Below, piece by piece: positions 40,550 through 48,769 of a stretch of 64,000 bases of DNA (position 1 is the stretch's first letter; every line of letters begins with the position of its first letter). The notes beneath the pieces are model-generated. The model saw nothing but the letters and a program-made list of their open reading frames with translations, searched no databases and was not told the DNA's origin. This stretch comes from JAZTYK01 sp045636925 (GTDB taxonomy: Bacteria > Bacillota > Clostridia > Oscillospirales > Butyricicoccaceae): positions 1 through 64,000 of the forward strand of contig JAZTYK010000025.1 in the NCBI GenBank assembly GCA_045636925.1. The letters are read 5' to 3'. The position numbers were made by a program, and so were the translations under genes.

Positions 40550-41467
40550 ATGAAAGCTATCAAAACTGTGCACATCGTCGGCATGGGTGCACTGGGTCTG
40601 CTTTACGGCAGCATCATCCAAAAGAATCTGGGGCCGGACACCGTTACCTATATCATGGACCCTGCCCGCTATGAACGATACAAAGACAAACACCCCTGCA
40701 TCAACGGCGTGGAAACGCCCTTCCGCAAGCTCCCCTGCACCGAAGCCGGCCCCTGTGACCTGCTGATCGTTGCGGTAAAGAACCCCGGTCTGAGCTCTGC
40801 CCTGGAGGTAATGGCATCTTCCGTAGGCCCTGACACCGCCATCGTATCGGTGATGAACGGCACCACCAGCGAAGAAACCATCGGCGCTCGCTTTGGCATG
40901 GAGTGCATGCTGCATACCGTGGCACAAGGCACCGATGCCACCTGTTTGGACAATCAGTTGTGTTACGCCAATCCCGGCTATCTATGTATGGGTGTGCTGC
41001 CCCCGGCATCGGAAGCACTGCTGGATCGAGTATGCACTTTCTTTGACAAGGCCGGCATTGCCTATGTGCGCGAGGCCGACATCCGCCGCCGGATCTGGAG
41101 CAAGTATATGCTGAATGTGGGACTCAACCAATCCTGCATGGTCTTTGGCACCACCTACGGCGATGTAAATACCGAAGGCAGCGAGACCAGAATGACCATG
41201 GTTGCTGCCATGCGTGAGGTGATTTTGATTGCCAATGCCGAAGGTGTAGCCCTGTGCGAAGAAGACCTGAAACAGTACCTGGAACTGATGCGCACCATGG
41301 CGCCCGGCAATATGCCCTCTATGGCACAGGATCGGGTGAACAAAAAGCCTTCCGAGGTAGAGATGTTTGCCGGCACCGTGCTGAAGCTGGCCGCCAAGCA
41401 CGGCATCCCCGCCCCTGCCAATGCATTTCTCCTGCGCCGCGTCCGGGAAATTGAAGCTGCGTATTAA
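40550..41467 (+). CDS. panE: Ketopantoate reductase family protein
   Basis: Probably reduces 2-ketopantoate to pantoate with NADPH for coenzyme A synthesis. The 305 residues have the Rossmann HIVGMGALGLLYG motif at the N-terminus, VAVKNP with the nucleotide-binding Lys, a SVMNGTTSEE loop, and the C-terminal helical domain with the catalytic Lys in IRRRIWSKYMLNVGLNQ and EVEMFAGTVLKLA. Paralogues act on other 2-keto acids, so pantoate is likely rather than certain; no panB or panC is in the window. It is followed by the SCIFF promoter. Confidence 0.85.
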   Translation: MKAIKTVHIVGMGALGLLYGSIIQKNLGPDTVTYIMDPARYERYKDKHPCINGVETPFRKLPCTEAGPCDLLIVAVKNPGLSSALEVMASSVGPDTAIVSVMNGTTSEETIGARFGMECMLHTVAQGTDATCLDNQLCYANPGYLCMGVLPPASEALLDRVCTFFDKAGIAYVREADIRRRIWSKYMLNVGLNQSCMVFGTTYGDVNTEGSETRMTMVAAMREVILIANAEGVALCEEDLKQYLELMRTMAPGNMPSMAQDRVNKKPSEVEMFAGTVLKLAAKHGIPAPANAFLLRRVREIEAAY

Positions 41468-41494
41468 GCCTCTTTCCTTTGGTGCAGAAAAGCA

Positions 41495-41523
41495 TTGACG
41501 AACAATGTCATTTGTGCTATACT
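41495..41523 (+). promoter_or_regulatory. Promoter of SCIFF cassette
   Basis: TTGACG (41495-41500), 17-base spacer, TATACT (41518-41523), about 30 bases before the precursor gene. Confidence 0.85.
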
Positions 41524-41554
41524 GTCTTTATTCTAAAACTCGGAGGAAGAGACC

Positions 41555-41698
41555 ATGAAGATTCAGACTCTGGAAACCAAGAACCTGTGTGAGAGCGCCC
41601 TGAAGGGTGGCTGCGGTGAGTGCCAGACCTCTTGCCAGTCCGCTTGCAAGACCAGCTGCGGCATCGCCAATCAGCAGTGCGAGAACAAGGACAAATAA
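41555..41698 (+). CDS. scfA: SCIFF ranthipeptide precursor
   Basis: A 47-residue ribosomally made peptide precursor of the SCIFF (six cysteines in forty-five) family, widespread in Clostridia. The core has Cys at 20, 23, 27, 31, 35 and 42 with the CxxxCxxxCxxxC spacing and the KTSC signature, and CGGAGG precedes the ATG. A seventh Cys at position 12 sits in the leader part, which I do not recall as typical. The maturase encoded next forms thioether links from Cys to alpha- or gamma-carbons of other residues. The final role of the product is unknown; signalling has been suggested for relatives. Confidence 0.93.
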   Translation: MKIQTLETKNLCESALKGGCGECQTSCQSACKTSCGIANQQCENKDK

Positions 41699-41714
41699 GT
41701 TTATTTGCCAACTG

Positions 41715-41742
41715 AAATGCCGCCAATTTTGGCGGCATTTTT
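41715..41742 (+). terminator. Attenuating hairpin between scfA and scfB
   Basis: AAATGCCGCCAA and TTGGCGGCATTT with a two-base loop, followed by a short T run. It lies between precursor and maturase genes with no new promoter, so partial termination would give more precursor than enzyme. Confidence 0.75.
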
Positions 41743-41775
41743 CATGATATTTTTCACAGAAAGCAGGAACACATT

Positions 41776-43158
41776 ATGATCCATCGTTATAAACTCGGCG
41801 GCCTTTGCATCGTGCTGGATGTCTATTCCGGTTCGGTTCACGTTGTGGACGAAGTGGCCTATGACATCATTGGCATGTTTGAAGAAAGCAGCCGTGAAGA
41901 AATCGTCCGCGCCATCATGGACAAATATCCCAACCATCCCGAAGTAAGCGAAGCAGAGATCTTAAACTGCTGCGACCAGATCGCCCAGCTGCGTGATATG
42001 GGCAAGCTGTTTGCCCCCGACACCTTTGCCCCCATGGCAGGTGAGCTGAAGGCCCGCACCAGCGGCGTGATCAAGGCACTGTGCCTGCACGTGGCGCATA
42101 CCTGCAACTTGAACTGCAGCTATTGCTTTGCCAGCCAGGGCAACTATCATGGTGACAGGGCCGTCATGAGCTTTGAGGTGGGCAAGCAGGCCCTGGACTT
42201 TTTGATGGCCAACTCCCAGGGCAGACGAAACCTGGAGGTAGACTTCTTTGGCGGCGAGCCCCTGATGAACTTTGACGTGGTGAAGCAGCTGGTGGCCTAT
42301 GCCCGTGAAGAAGAAAAGAAGCACGGCAAGAACTTCCGCTTTACCCTGACCACCAACGGCCTGCTGATCGATGACGATGTCATTGACTTTGCCAACCGTG
42401 AAATGAGCAATGTGGTGCTGAGTCTGGACGGACGCAAAGACGTGCACGACCGCTACCGCGTGGACTATGCCGGCAACGGAAGCTGGGAGCGCATCGTGCC
42501 CAAGTTCCAGAAGCTGGTGGAAGCACGGGGTCATAAAAACTACTACATGCGCGGCACCTTTACCCATGCCAACCCCGATTTTCTCCGGGATGTCCGGGAG
42601 ATGCTGCGTCTGGGCTTTACCGAACTGAGCATGGAGCCTGTGGTCTGCGACCCCAGCAGCCCCTCTGCCCTTACCGAAGAGGACCTGCCCATCGTGCTGG
42701 CACAGTATGAAGAACTGGCCGAACTGATGCTGCAGCGCCACAAGGAGGGCAAGCCCTTTACCTTCTATCATTACATGCTGGACCTGAGGGGCGGCCCCTG
42801 CATCTACAAGCGTATTTCCGGCTGCGGCTCCGGCACCGAATACATGGCCGTCACCCCTTGGGGCGATCTGTACCCCTGCCATCAGTTTGTGGGCGAAGAA
42901 GCCTTTAAGCTGGGCAATGTGTGGGACGGTGTTACCAACCACGAGGTACAGGATATGTTTGCTGCCTGCAACGTATACACCCGTCCCGAATGTGCCGACT
43001 GCTGGGCCAAGCTGTACTGCTCCGGCGGCTGCGCCGCCAACGCCTATCATGCCACCGGCTCGGTGAACGGCGTGTATGCCTATGGCTGTGAGCTCTTCCG
43101 CAAGCGCATGGAATGCGCCATTATGCTGGAAGCCGCCAAGACTCTGGGTGCAGAATAA
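41776..43158 (+). CDS. scfB: SCIFF peptide maturase (radical SAM/SPASM)
   Basis: A 460-residue radical SAM enzyme that installs thioether crosslinks in the SCIFF peptide. The N-terminal 90 residues form the peptide-binding (RRE-like) region. The cluster ligands are CNLNCSYC at residues 110-117, followed by VDFFGGEPLMNF and LTTNGLL. The C-terminal SPASM domain with YPCHQF and CADCWAKLYCSGGC should bind two more [4Fe-4S] clusters. It lies 77 bases after the precursor gene. Motifs and neighbour make the call firm. Confidence 0.95.
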   Translation: MIHRYKLGGLCIVLDVYSGSVHVVDEVAYDIIGMFEESSREEIVRAIMDKYPNHPEVSEAEILNCCDQIAQLRDMGKLFAPDTFAPMAGELKARTSGVIKALCLHVAHTCNLNCSYCFASQGNYHGDRAVMSFEVGKQALDFLMANSQGRRNLEVDFFGGEPLMNFDVVKQLVAYAREEEKKHGKNFRFTLTTNGLLIDDDVIDFANREMSNVVLSLDGRKDVHDRYRVDYAGNGSWERIVPKFQKLVEARGHKNYYMRGTFTHANPDFLRDVREMLRLGFTELSMEPVVCDPSSPSALTEEDLPIVLAQYEELAELMLQRHKEGKPFTFYHYMLDLRGGPCIYKRISGCGSGTEYMAVTPWGDLYPCHQFVGEEAFKLGNVWDGVTNHEVQDMFAACNVYTRPECADCWAKLYCSGGCAANAYHATGSVNGVYAYGCELFRKRMECAIMLEAAKTLGAE

Positions 43159-43159
43159 A

Positions 43160-44500
43160 ATGGATACCCCCGTTTGTGACTTCGTGCGGGACTACCTCCG
43201 CCGGGCACCTCAGCGTCTGCATATGCCGGGACACAAGGGCATCGGTCCGCTTGGCTTTGAAGCACTGGACATCACTGAAGTATCCGGTGCAGATGTGCTG
43301 TACCATGCCGACGGCATTCTGGCAAAAAGCCAGGCAAATGCTGCCGCCCTCTTTGGCGCGGCAAGGACCCTGTACTCTACCGAAGGGTCTTCTCTTTCCA
43401 TTCGTGCCATGCTGTACCTTGCCATGCTTTGGGCAAAAGAGCAAGGCAAAGCACCCAAAATCGCCGCCGGACGCAATGCGCATAAAGTGTTCATGACTGC
43501 CTGTGCCCTGCTGGATCTTCCGGTGGATTGGCTGTATCCCCGGCAGCGGCATGATCTGCTGTCCTGCGAGATCACCCCGGAAGCGCTGGAATCCTATTTT
43601 GCCGCTGCCGAAGAATTGCCGATAGCTGTGTACATCACCAGCCCCGACTATCTGGGCAATCTGGCAGATATTGCCGGGCTTTCTTCCGTGTGCCACCGCC
43701 ATGGCGTGCTGCTTTTGGTGGACAATGCCCACGGTGCCTACCTGCGCTTTCTGCAGCCCTCTCTGCATCCCATGGATCTGGGCGCGGATCTGTGCTGCGA
43801 CTCGGCGCACAAGACCCTGCCGGTACTCACCGGTGGCGGTTATCTGCATATTTCCGCTGCCGCGCCGGTGCTGCTTGCACAGCAGGCCGATGCAGCCATG
43901 GCATTGTTTTCCACCACCAGTCCCTCTTACCTGATCCTGCAGTCGCTGGATGCTGTCAATGCCAGACTGGATGAGGACTATCCCCCTCAGCTGCAGGCCT
44001 TTGTGCAGGAAGTTGCCCTGCTGAAGCAGCATCTGCAGCAAAAAGGCTTTGCTTTATTGGGTCACGAGCCGCTGAAGCTGACCCTGTCTGCCAAGCCCTT
44101 GGGCTACACCGGTGACGGACTGGCTGACTTTCTTGTAGCTTCCGGCATGGTCTGCGAGTTCAGTGATCCGGATTATATAGTGCTGATGCTGACACCGGAA
44201 CTGGGCAGTGCTGCTCTCGCGCAGTTAGAACAGCAGCTTTCGCTGCTCCCCCGTAAGGCACCCATTCTGCAGGCACCGCCCGCGCTGCCCCATCCTCAGC
44301 CGGTATGCACGCTGCGTCAGGCGCTGTTCTCCCCCGCCCATGACCTGCCCACAGACGCGTGCTGCGGCAAGGTGCTGGCACAGGCCTCTATTGCCTGTCC
44401 CCCGGCTATTCCCGTGGTGGTCTGCGGCGAGCGGCTGGATACCCGGGCCATTGCCTGTCTGGAATACTACGGTATCCATACCTGCCGTGTGATGGACTAA
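43160..44500 (+). CDS. Orn/Lys/Arg decarboxylase-like PLP enzyme
   Basis: A 446-residue fold-type I PLP enzyme of the group III basic amino acid decarboxylases. It begins with the family signature LHMPGHKG, has TEGSSLSIRAM, LVDNAHGAYL with the PLP-binding Asp/His, and DSAHKTLPVLTGGG with the Schiff-base Lys218. The length fits the short clostridial form that lacks the wing domain. The ATG lies one base after scfB, and no strong ribosome binding site is seen, so translation is coupled. Polyamine synthesis is the default role; a part in the SCIFF pathway cannot be excluded. Confidence 0.85.
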   Translation: MDTPVCDFVRDYLRRAPQRLHMPGHKGIGPLGFEALDITEVSGADVLYHADGILAKSQANAAALFGAARTLYSTEGSSLSIRAMLYLAMLWAKEQGKAPKIAAGRNAHKVFMTACALLDLPVDWLYPRQRHDLLSCEITPEALESYFAAAEELPIAVYITSPDYLGNLADIAGLSSVCHRHGVLLLVDNAHGAYLRFLQPSLHPMDLGADLCCDSAHKTLPVLTGGGYLHISAAAPVLLAQQADAAMALFSTTSPSYLILQSLDAVNARLDEDYPPQLQAFVQEVALLKQHLQQKGFALLGHEPLKLTLSAKPLGYTGDGLADFLVASGMVCEFSDPDYIVLMLTPELGSAALAQLEQQLSLLPRKAPILQAPPALPHPQPVCTLRQALFSPAHDLPTDACCGKVLAQASIACPPAIPVVVCGERLDTRAIACLEYYGIHTCRVMD

Positions 44501-44514
44501 TTTTAAAAAACAGA

Positions 44515-44562
44515 AACACCCTTTCTACTGCATGCGAAATGCAGTGAAAGGGTGTTTTTTTA
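44515..44562 (+). terminator. Terminator of SCIFF-decarboxylase operon
   Basis: ACACCCTTTC and GAAAGGGTGT, extended inward by ACTGCAT/ATGCAGT, give a long stem followed by seven T residues. Confidence 0.9.
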
Positions 44563-44570
44563 TTGTTGAA

Positions 44571-45056
44571 TTACGGCAGCAGTGCTTCCAAAAGCGGTGC
44601 CAGCGCCAGCAATCCGGCACGGTCTTCTGCATCAAAGCGCCCGGTCAAGGGGCTGTCAATGTCAAGCACCGCGGCCACCGCGCCATCCTTATGCAGCGGC
44701 ACTACGATCTCTGACCGGGAAGCGCCGTCGCAGGCAATATGCCCGGGAAAGGCGTGCACATCGGGCACCAGCTGCACAGCATCCTGCGCCACAGCCGTGC
44801 CGCAAACACCTTTGCCCACGGCGATCTCCACGCAGGCAGGCTTACCTTGAAAGGGCCCCAGTACCAGCTTTCCCTCCTGCATCAGGTAAAAGCCCACCCA
44901 GTTGATGTCCGCCAATGCATCCCACAGCAGTGCCGAAGCATTGGCCAGATTGGCCATGGGGTATGGCACTCCGTCGGTAAGTGCCAGCAGTCGCTGGCGG
45001 AGCAGATGATACAGCGCCGGTTTCTCCTCCGGCCATAAAACGGGTCGATATGCCAT
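44571..45056 (-). CDS. Free methionine-(R)-sulfoxide reductase (GAF)
   Basis: A 161-residue GAF-domain enzyme that reduces free methionine-R-sulfoxide. It shows the family pattern INWVGFYL, LGPFQGKPAC (Cys75), GKGVCGTAV (Cys85) and VPDVHAFPGHIACDGASRSEIVVP containing Cys109, the three redox cysteines of the YtsP/fRMsr group. It is a single gene converging on the SCIFF operon with a separate promoter. The window also has msrA, so oxidised methionine is repaired in more than one form. CGGAGG is placed before the ATG at 45056. Confidence 0.9.
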   Translation of the reverse strand: MAYRPVLWPEEKPALYHLLRQRLLALTDGVPYPMANLANASALLWDALADINWVGFYLMQEGKLVLGPFQGKPACVEIAVGKGVCGTAVAQDAVQLVPDVHAFPGHIACDGASRSEIVVPLHKDGAVAAVLDIDSPLTGRFDAEDRAGLLALAPLLEALLP

Positions 45057-45085
45057 GCAGCACCTCCGGATCCAAGCTTTTCTTT

Positions 45086-45114
45086 ACCATACCACAGTTT
45101 TCATCAAATCACAA
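45086..45114 (-). promoter_or_regulatory. Promoter of fRMsr gene
   Basis: Minus strand TTGTGA (45109-45114), 17-base spacer ending in TGG, TATGGT (45086-45091). Confidence 0.65.
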
Positions 45115-45330
45115 GCAATACCTGCCGCTGAGCAAGCGGGATTCCCCCTCTATTTTCCGGTGTACATCCATCGCCCCTTCCTCCCCCGGTCCCCCGTGAC
45201 ATGCGTCATTTCAATCGTTCTAATATTTGCACCGATTTTCTCAATATTGATAAAATATTTTGCATTTTTGCAAATATCGGTAAAAATAACACTTATTTTG
45301 TCAGTTTATCTATGTTTTACGAAAAAAGTA
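45115..45330. other. Non-coding region upstream of V-ATPase operon
   Basis: The 348-base gap 45057-45404 has no gene. Its first part is C-rich, the rest strongly AT-rich, with an interrupted inverted repeat ATATTTGC...GCAAATAT in the centre. The outer parts hold the two promoters listed separately. The AT-rich part could act as an upstream promoter element; no RNA gene is recognised. Confidence 0.5.
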
Positions 45331-45359
45331 TTGTTTTATTAATGTTTTTTTGATATAAT
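45331..45359 (+). promoter_or_regulatory. Promoter of V-type ATPase operon
   Basis: TTGTTT (45331-45336), 17-base spacer, TATAAT (45354-45359) with an extended TGA just before it; 45 bases upstream of the first gene. Confidence 0.85.
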
Positions 45360-45404
45360 TCATAATATAATGAAGACAGACATTTTCCAAAAAGGGGTGA
45401 AATC

Positions 45405-45713
45405 ATGCTGGACGAAAGCATCCGAATGATACAAGAGGCTGAACATGAGGCCGAAGTCCGCAAGGCACAGCACCGTGCTGCACTCCAGCGCATGCTGGCA
45501 GATGCTGAAACCCGGGCTACCGAAGCACTGTCACAGACGGAAGCCGCCATTCGCCGTGAGCAGACCGATCTGCTGCAACAGGCGGAGCAATCGGCTGCCG
45601 CCATCCGGGAGGAGATCCTGGAACAGGCCCGGCGGGAATGCAACCTGCTGCGGGCACAAGCACAGAACAATCAAGAGCAAGCTCTTGCATACATCCTGTC
45701 AAAGGGGGTGTGA
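45405..45713 (+). CDS. V-type ATPase peripheral stalk subunit (G/H-like)
   Basis: A 102-residue, almost wholly helical, charged protein with heptad-like repeats (IQEAEHEAEVRKAQHRAALQRM and similar), as expected for the peripheral stalk subunit called G or H in bacterial and archaeal V/A-type ATPases. It pairs with subunit E in the stator. Sequence alone is low complexity; the call rests on its position as first gene of the operon and on length. An AAAGGGG site precedes the ATG at 45405. Confidence 0.78.
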   Translation: MLDESIRMIQEAEHEAEVRKAQHRAALQRMLADAETRATEALSQTEAAIRREQTDLLQQAEQSAAAIREEILEQARRECNLLRAQAQNNQEQALAYILSKGV

Positions 45714-45716
45714 GTC

Positions 45717-47639
45717 TTGGCCATTGTAACCATGAAAGCCCTGACCTTGCTGATCCCCGGGGCTGACCACCAGTCTGTGCTGCATCAGCTGCAGCAGCTG
45801 GGCTGTGTGGCACTGGAGTCGGCAGAACAGGAGGGCTTCCGGCCGGTGGCATCCCGCACCGCGGAATGTCAGCAGCTGATCCGGCTGGTGCAAGGCGCAC
45901 TGGAAACGCTGCAGCACTACGCCCCCTGTAAGAAACCGCTGTTTGCTCCCGTGGGGAATCTTTCGCACCAGGCATTTTGGAGTGAAGCTGCCTGGGCTGA
46001 CGGAATTGCCGCAGCGCAGCTGCTGCAGCGACTGCAGCAGGAGCTGAACACACTGGCCGCCCGCGAAACGGCGCTGGAAACGGCAAAACTGCAGCTGTTG
46101 CCCTGGAAGGATTATCCCATGCCCCTGGAGCTGCAGGGTACCCGCAACGCCAAACTGGTACTGGGTACCATGCCCCCTGATACCGATACTGCCGCTGCCG
46201 CAGAAAGTCTGGCACAGGTGGCCGACACCGCTATTTTGCAGCAAGTTGCACAAACCCGTGAACTGACCTGTGTGGCACTGCTGCTGCACCGGGAGCAGGA
46301 GCGGGACGCGCTGGAGCATCTGCGGGGATTGGGTTTTACCATTCCCGCCTGGAAGACTTTTACCGGCACTGCCGCAGAAAACCTGCAGGCCATTCAGCAG
46401 GCTGCGCTGCAATTGGAAGCCGACCGGGAGGCTATGCTGCAGCGGGTGCGGGAGGCCGCCGCCCACCGTGATCTGCTGGAACTGACCTTAGACCGTGCCG
46501 AACAGCGACTGGCACGGGAGGAAGCACGGGAACGGCTTTCCTCCGCAGGCCGCGTGGTACTGCTGCGAGGCTGGCTGCCGGCAGAGCAGGAAGAAGCCTT
46601 CCTCTCCCTGGTACATCAAACCGACTGCGCCTGGGAACTGCGTGACCCGCAACCGGAGGAATACCCCGATGTGCCGGTGCTGCTGAAGAACAACCGCTTC
46701 ACCGCACCACTGAACATGGTCACCGATATGTACTCGCTGCCCGCCTACGGCAGCCTGGATCCCAATCCGCTGATGGCACCCTTCTTCATCTTTTTCTATG
46801 GCTTTATGATGGCCGACATGGGCTATGGCCTGCTGATGATGGCCGCCTCCCTGTTCATCATGAAGAAGGCAAAGCCAAAAGGCCCTACCATGCGTCACAT
46901 GATCCCTCTCTTGGGCTGGTGCGGCATCAGCACCTTTATCATGGGCGCACTCACCGGCGGATTTTTCGGCGATCTGATCCCCCAGCTGGCTATGATGCTG
47001 GATCCCGATACCAGCTTCACCGCCATGCCCCAGCTGTTCTCTCCGCTGGATGACGCGCTGGCTGTACTCATCGGCTCGCTGGCCATCGGTGTGTGTCAGA
47101 TCTTTACCGGCATGGGCATCAACATTTACAAGCAATGCAAGCGCGGCCAATGGATGGACGCTCTGTGCAATGAAGTTGCCTGGTTTGCCGTCTTTGCGCT
47201 CTTTGCTGTCGGGCTGTTGTTTGGTCAGTTGAAGATCGCCGGCATCGCCATCGCGGTTATTTTGATTGTTACCCAAAGCTATGGCAAACAAGGCATTCTG
47301 GGCAAGCTGATGGGCATCGGCGGATCGCTGTACAGCAACATCACCGGTTACTTCAGCGACATTCTGTCCTACTCCCGTCTGATGGCTCTGATGCTGGCCG
47401 GCGCCGTTATCGCACAGGTGTTCAACACCCTGGGCGGCATCACCGGAAATGTGGTGCTTTTCTTCCTCATTTCCATGATCGGCAACGGCATCAACTTTGC
47501 CCTGAACCTGCTGGGCTGCTTCGTACACGATATGCGCCTGCAGTGTCTGGAGTTCTTTAACCGCTTTTATGAGGATGGCGGCAAGCCCTTCCGTCCTCTG
47601 CGCACCGATCCCAAACATATCAATATTGTCAATGAATAA
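45717..47639 (+). CDS. ntpI: V-type ATP synthase subunit I
   Basis: A 640-residue stator subunit (V-ATPase a subunit homologue). The N-terminal 330 residues form the cytoplasmic coiled arm; the rest has seven or eight membrane segments with the entry MAPFFIFFYGFMMADMGYGL, typical of subunit I, and a conserved Arg in SYSRLMALMLAGAVIA that should face the ion site of the K ring. TTG at 45717 is taken as the start because AAGGGGGTG is well placed; ATG five codons later is the alternative. It forms the ion half-channels. Confidence 0.93.
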   Translation: MAIVTMKALTLLIPGADHQSVLHQLQQLGCVALESAEQEGFRPVASRTAECQQLIRLVQGALETLQHYAPCKKPLFAPVGNLSHQAFWSEAAWADGIAAAQLLQRLQQELNTLAARETALETAKLQLLPWKDYPMPLELQGTRNAKLVLGTMPPDTDTAAAAESLAQVADTAILQQVAQTRELTCVALLLHREQERDALEHLRGLGFTIPAWKTFTGTAAENLQAIQQAALQLEADREAMLQRVREAAAHRDLLELTLDRAEQRLAREEARERLSSAGRVVLLRGWLPAEQEEAFLSLVHQTDCAWELRDPQPEEYPDVPVLLKNNRFTAPLNMVTDMYSLPAYGSLDPNPLMAPFFIFFYGFMMADMGYGLLMMAASLFIMKKAKPKGPTMRHMIPLLGWCGISTFIMGALTGGFFGDLIPQLAMMLDPDTSFTAMPQLFSPLDDALAVLIGSLAIGVCQIFTGMGINIYKQCKRGQWMDALCNEVAWFAVFALFAVGLLFGQLKIAGIAIAVILIVTQSYGKQGILGKLMGIGGSLYSNITGYFSDILSYSRLMALMLAGAVIAQVFNTLGGITGNVVLFFLISMIGNGINFALNLLGCFVHDMRLQCLEFFNRFYEDGGKPFRPLRTDPKHINIVNE

Positions 47640-47657
47640 ATAAAAGGAGGAAATCGT

Positions 47658-48137
47658 ATGTTCCTGGAAAATATTGGTGGTCTTGCAATGGCACTGCTGG
47701 GCAGCGGCCTGGCTGTTGGTCTTTCCTGCGTAGGTTCCGCAAAAGGAACCGGCATTGCCGGCGAAGCAGGCGCCGGACTGTTGAGCCAGGATCCTTCCAA
47801 ATCCGGTAAGGTCATGGTTCTGCAGCTGCTCCCCGGTACCCAGGGTCTGTATGGTCTGGTGGTTTGGTTCTTCGCCTTGATCCAGATGGGCATGATGAGC
47901 GGCGACGCCGTGAATCTGACACTGGTAGAAGGCTTCCGTTTCTTCGCAGCCTGTATGCCCATGGCATTGGGCGGCTGGCTGTCTGCCATTGCCCAGGGTC
48001 GTGTTGCCGCCAGTTCCATCAACATTCTGGCGAAAAAGCCCGATGACTGGAGTAAGGGCATCATTCTTTGCGGCATCGTTGAGTTCTACGCCATTCTTTC
48101 TCTGCTGGCTTCCATGCTGATGCTGCTGTGGCTGTAA
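47658..48137 (+). CDS. ntpK: V-type ATP synthase subunit K, Na+-type rotor ring
   Basis: A 159-residue proteolipid with four membrane helices in two hairpins, forming the membrane rotor. The first hairpin holds LLPGTQGLYG and the second AIAQGRVAASS and VEFYAIL. These match the Na+ ligands known from Enterococcus hirae NtpK (Leu, Thr, Gln of LPGTQ, a second Gln, and the essential Glu), so the ring is predicted to carry Na+. Only the second hairpin has the ionisable Glu, as in NtpK. AAAGGAGG precedes the ATG. Confidence 0.93.
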   Translation: MFLENIGGLAMALLGSGLAVGLSCVGSAKGTGIAGEAGAGLLSQDPSKSGKVMVLQLLPGTQGLYGLVVWFFALIQMGMMSGDAVNLTLVEGFRFFAACMPMALGGWLSAIAQGRVAASSINILAKKPDDWSKGIILCGIVEFYAILSLLASMLMLLWL

Positions 48138-48156
48138 ACGCAGACAGGAGGTTCCT

Positions 48157-48741
48157 ATGAACGGCTTAGAAAACATCCTCCGGCGCATCCGGGAGGAAAC
48201 ACAGGCCGAACTGGATGTCATGCAGCAGGAGACCCAAGACAAGATCCTGCAGCTGGAAACCGAAGCATTGGCGCGTCGGGAGGCAGTTGCCGCATCCGGC
48301 GCCCAACAAAATAAAACACTGACCGAAGCTTATCTGCAGCGACAGACCGGTGCCGCCAACATGGAGGCACGGCAAATGCAGCTGCAGACCAAGCAGGACC
48401 TGCTGGATGAAGTGTTCGCACTGGCACTGCAGCAGGTGCGGGAACTGCCCGACGCCCAGTTCGTGCCGCTGCTGGCAGAATGGGTGGCTGCGGTGGCCGA
48501 GACCGGTGAGGAAGAACTGATCTTTTCTCCCGAGCACCGGGACACCATTGGCGCACAGGTGGTACAGCAGGCCAATACCCTGCGACCCGGAAGCCGCTTT
48601 ACCGTTTCTTCTGAGACCCGGGACACCGACGGTGTGATCCTGCGCCGCGGTCAGGTAGAGTACAACGGCAGTCTGGAAGCCCGCTTCCGGCTGATGCGGG
48701 AGCAGCTGGCGCCTCAGGTGGCGCAGATCCTGTTTTCCTGA
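48157..48741 (+). CDS. ntpE: V-type ATP synthase subunit E
   Basis: A 194-residue peripheral stalk subunit. The N-terminal half is a long charged helix (ILRRIREETQAELDVMQQET), and the C-terminal globular part ends with DGVILRRGQVEYNGSLEARF and RLMREQLAPQVAQILF, the segment by which subunit E meets subunit B. It is encoded between K and C, the usual place. ACAGGAGG precedes the ATG at 48157. Identification rests on order, length and the C-terminal pattern. Confidence 0.88.
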   Translation: MNGLENILRRIREETQAELDVMQQETQDKILQLETEALARREAVAASGAQQNKTLTEAYLQRQTGAANMEARQMQLQTKQDLLDEVFALALQQVRELPDAQFVPLLAEWVAAVAETGEEELIFSPEHRDTIGAQVVQQANTLRPGSRFTVSSETRDTDGVILRRGQVEYNGSLEARFRLMREQLAPQVAQILFS

Positions 48742-48769
48742 TCCATTTCTTTGAAAGGAGGAGATACGT

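Noticed and set aside
46488..48242. A 584-codon minus-strand frame across subunits I and K of the ATPase, and a 587-codon one across subunit A.
   Set aside because: Shadows of certain V-ATPase genes with His/Gln-rich, low-sense sequences and no initiation signals.
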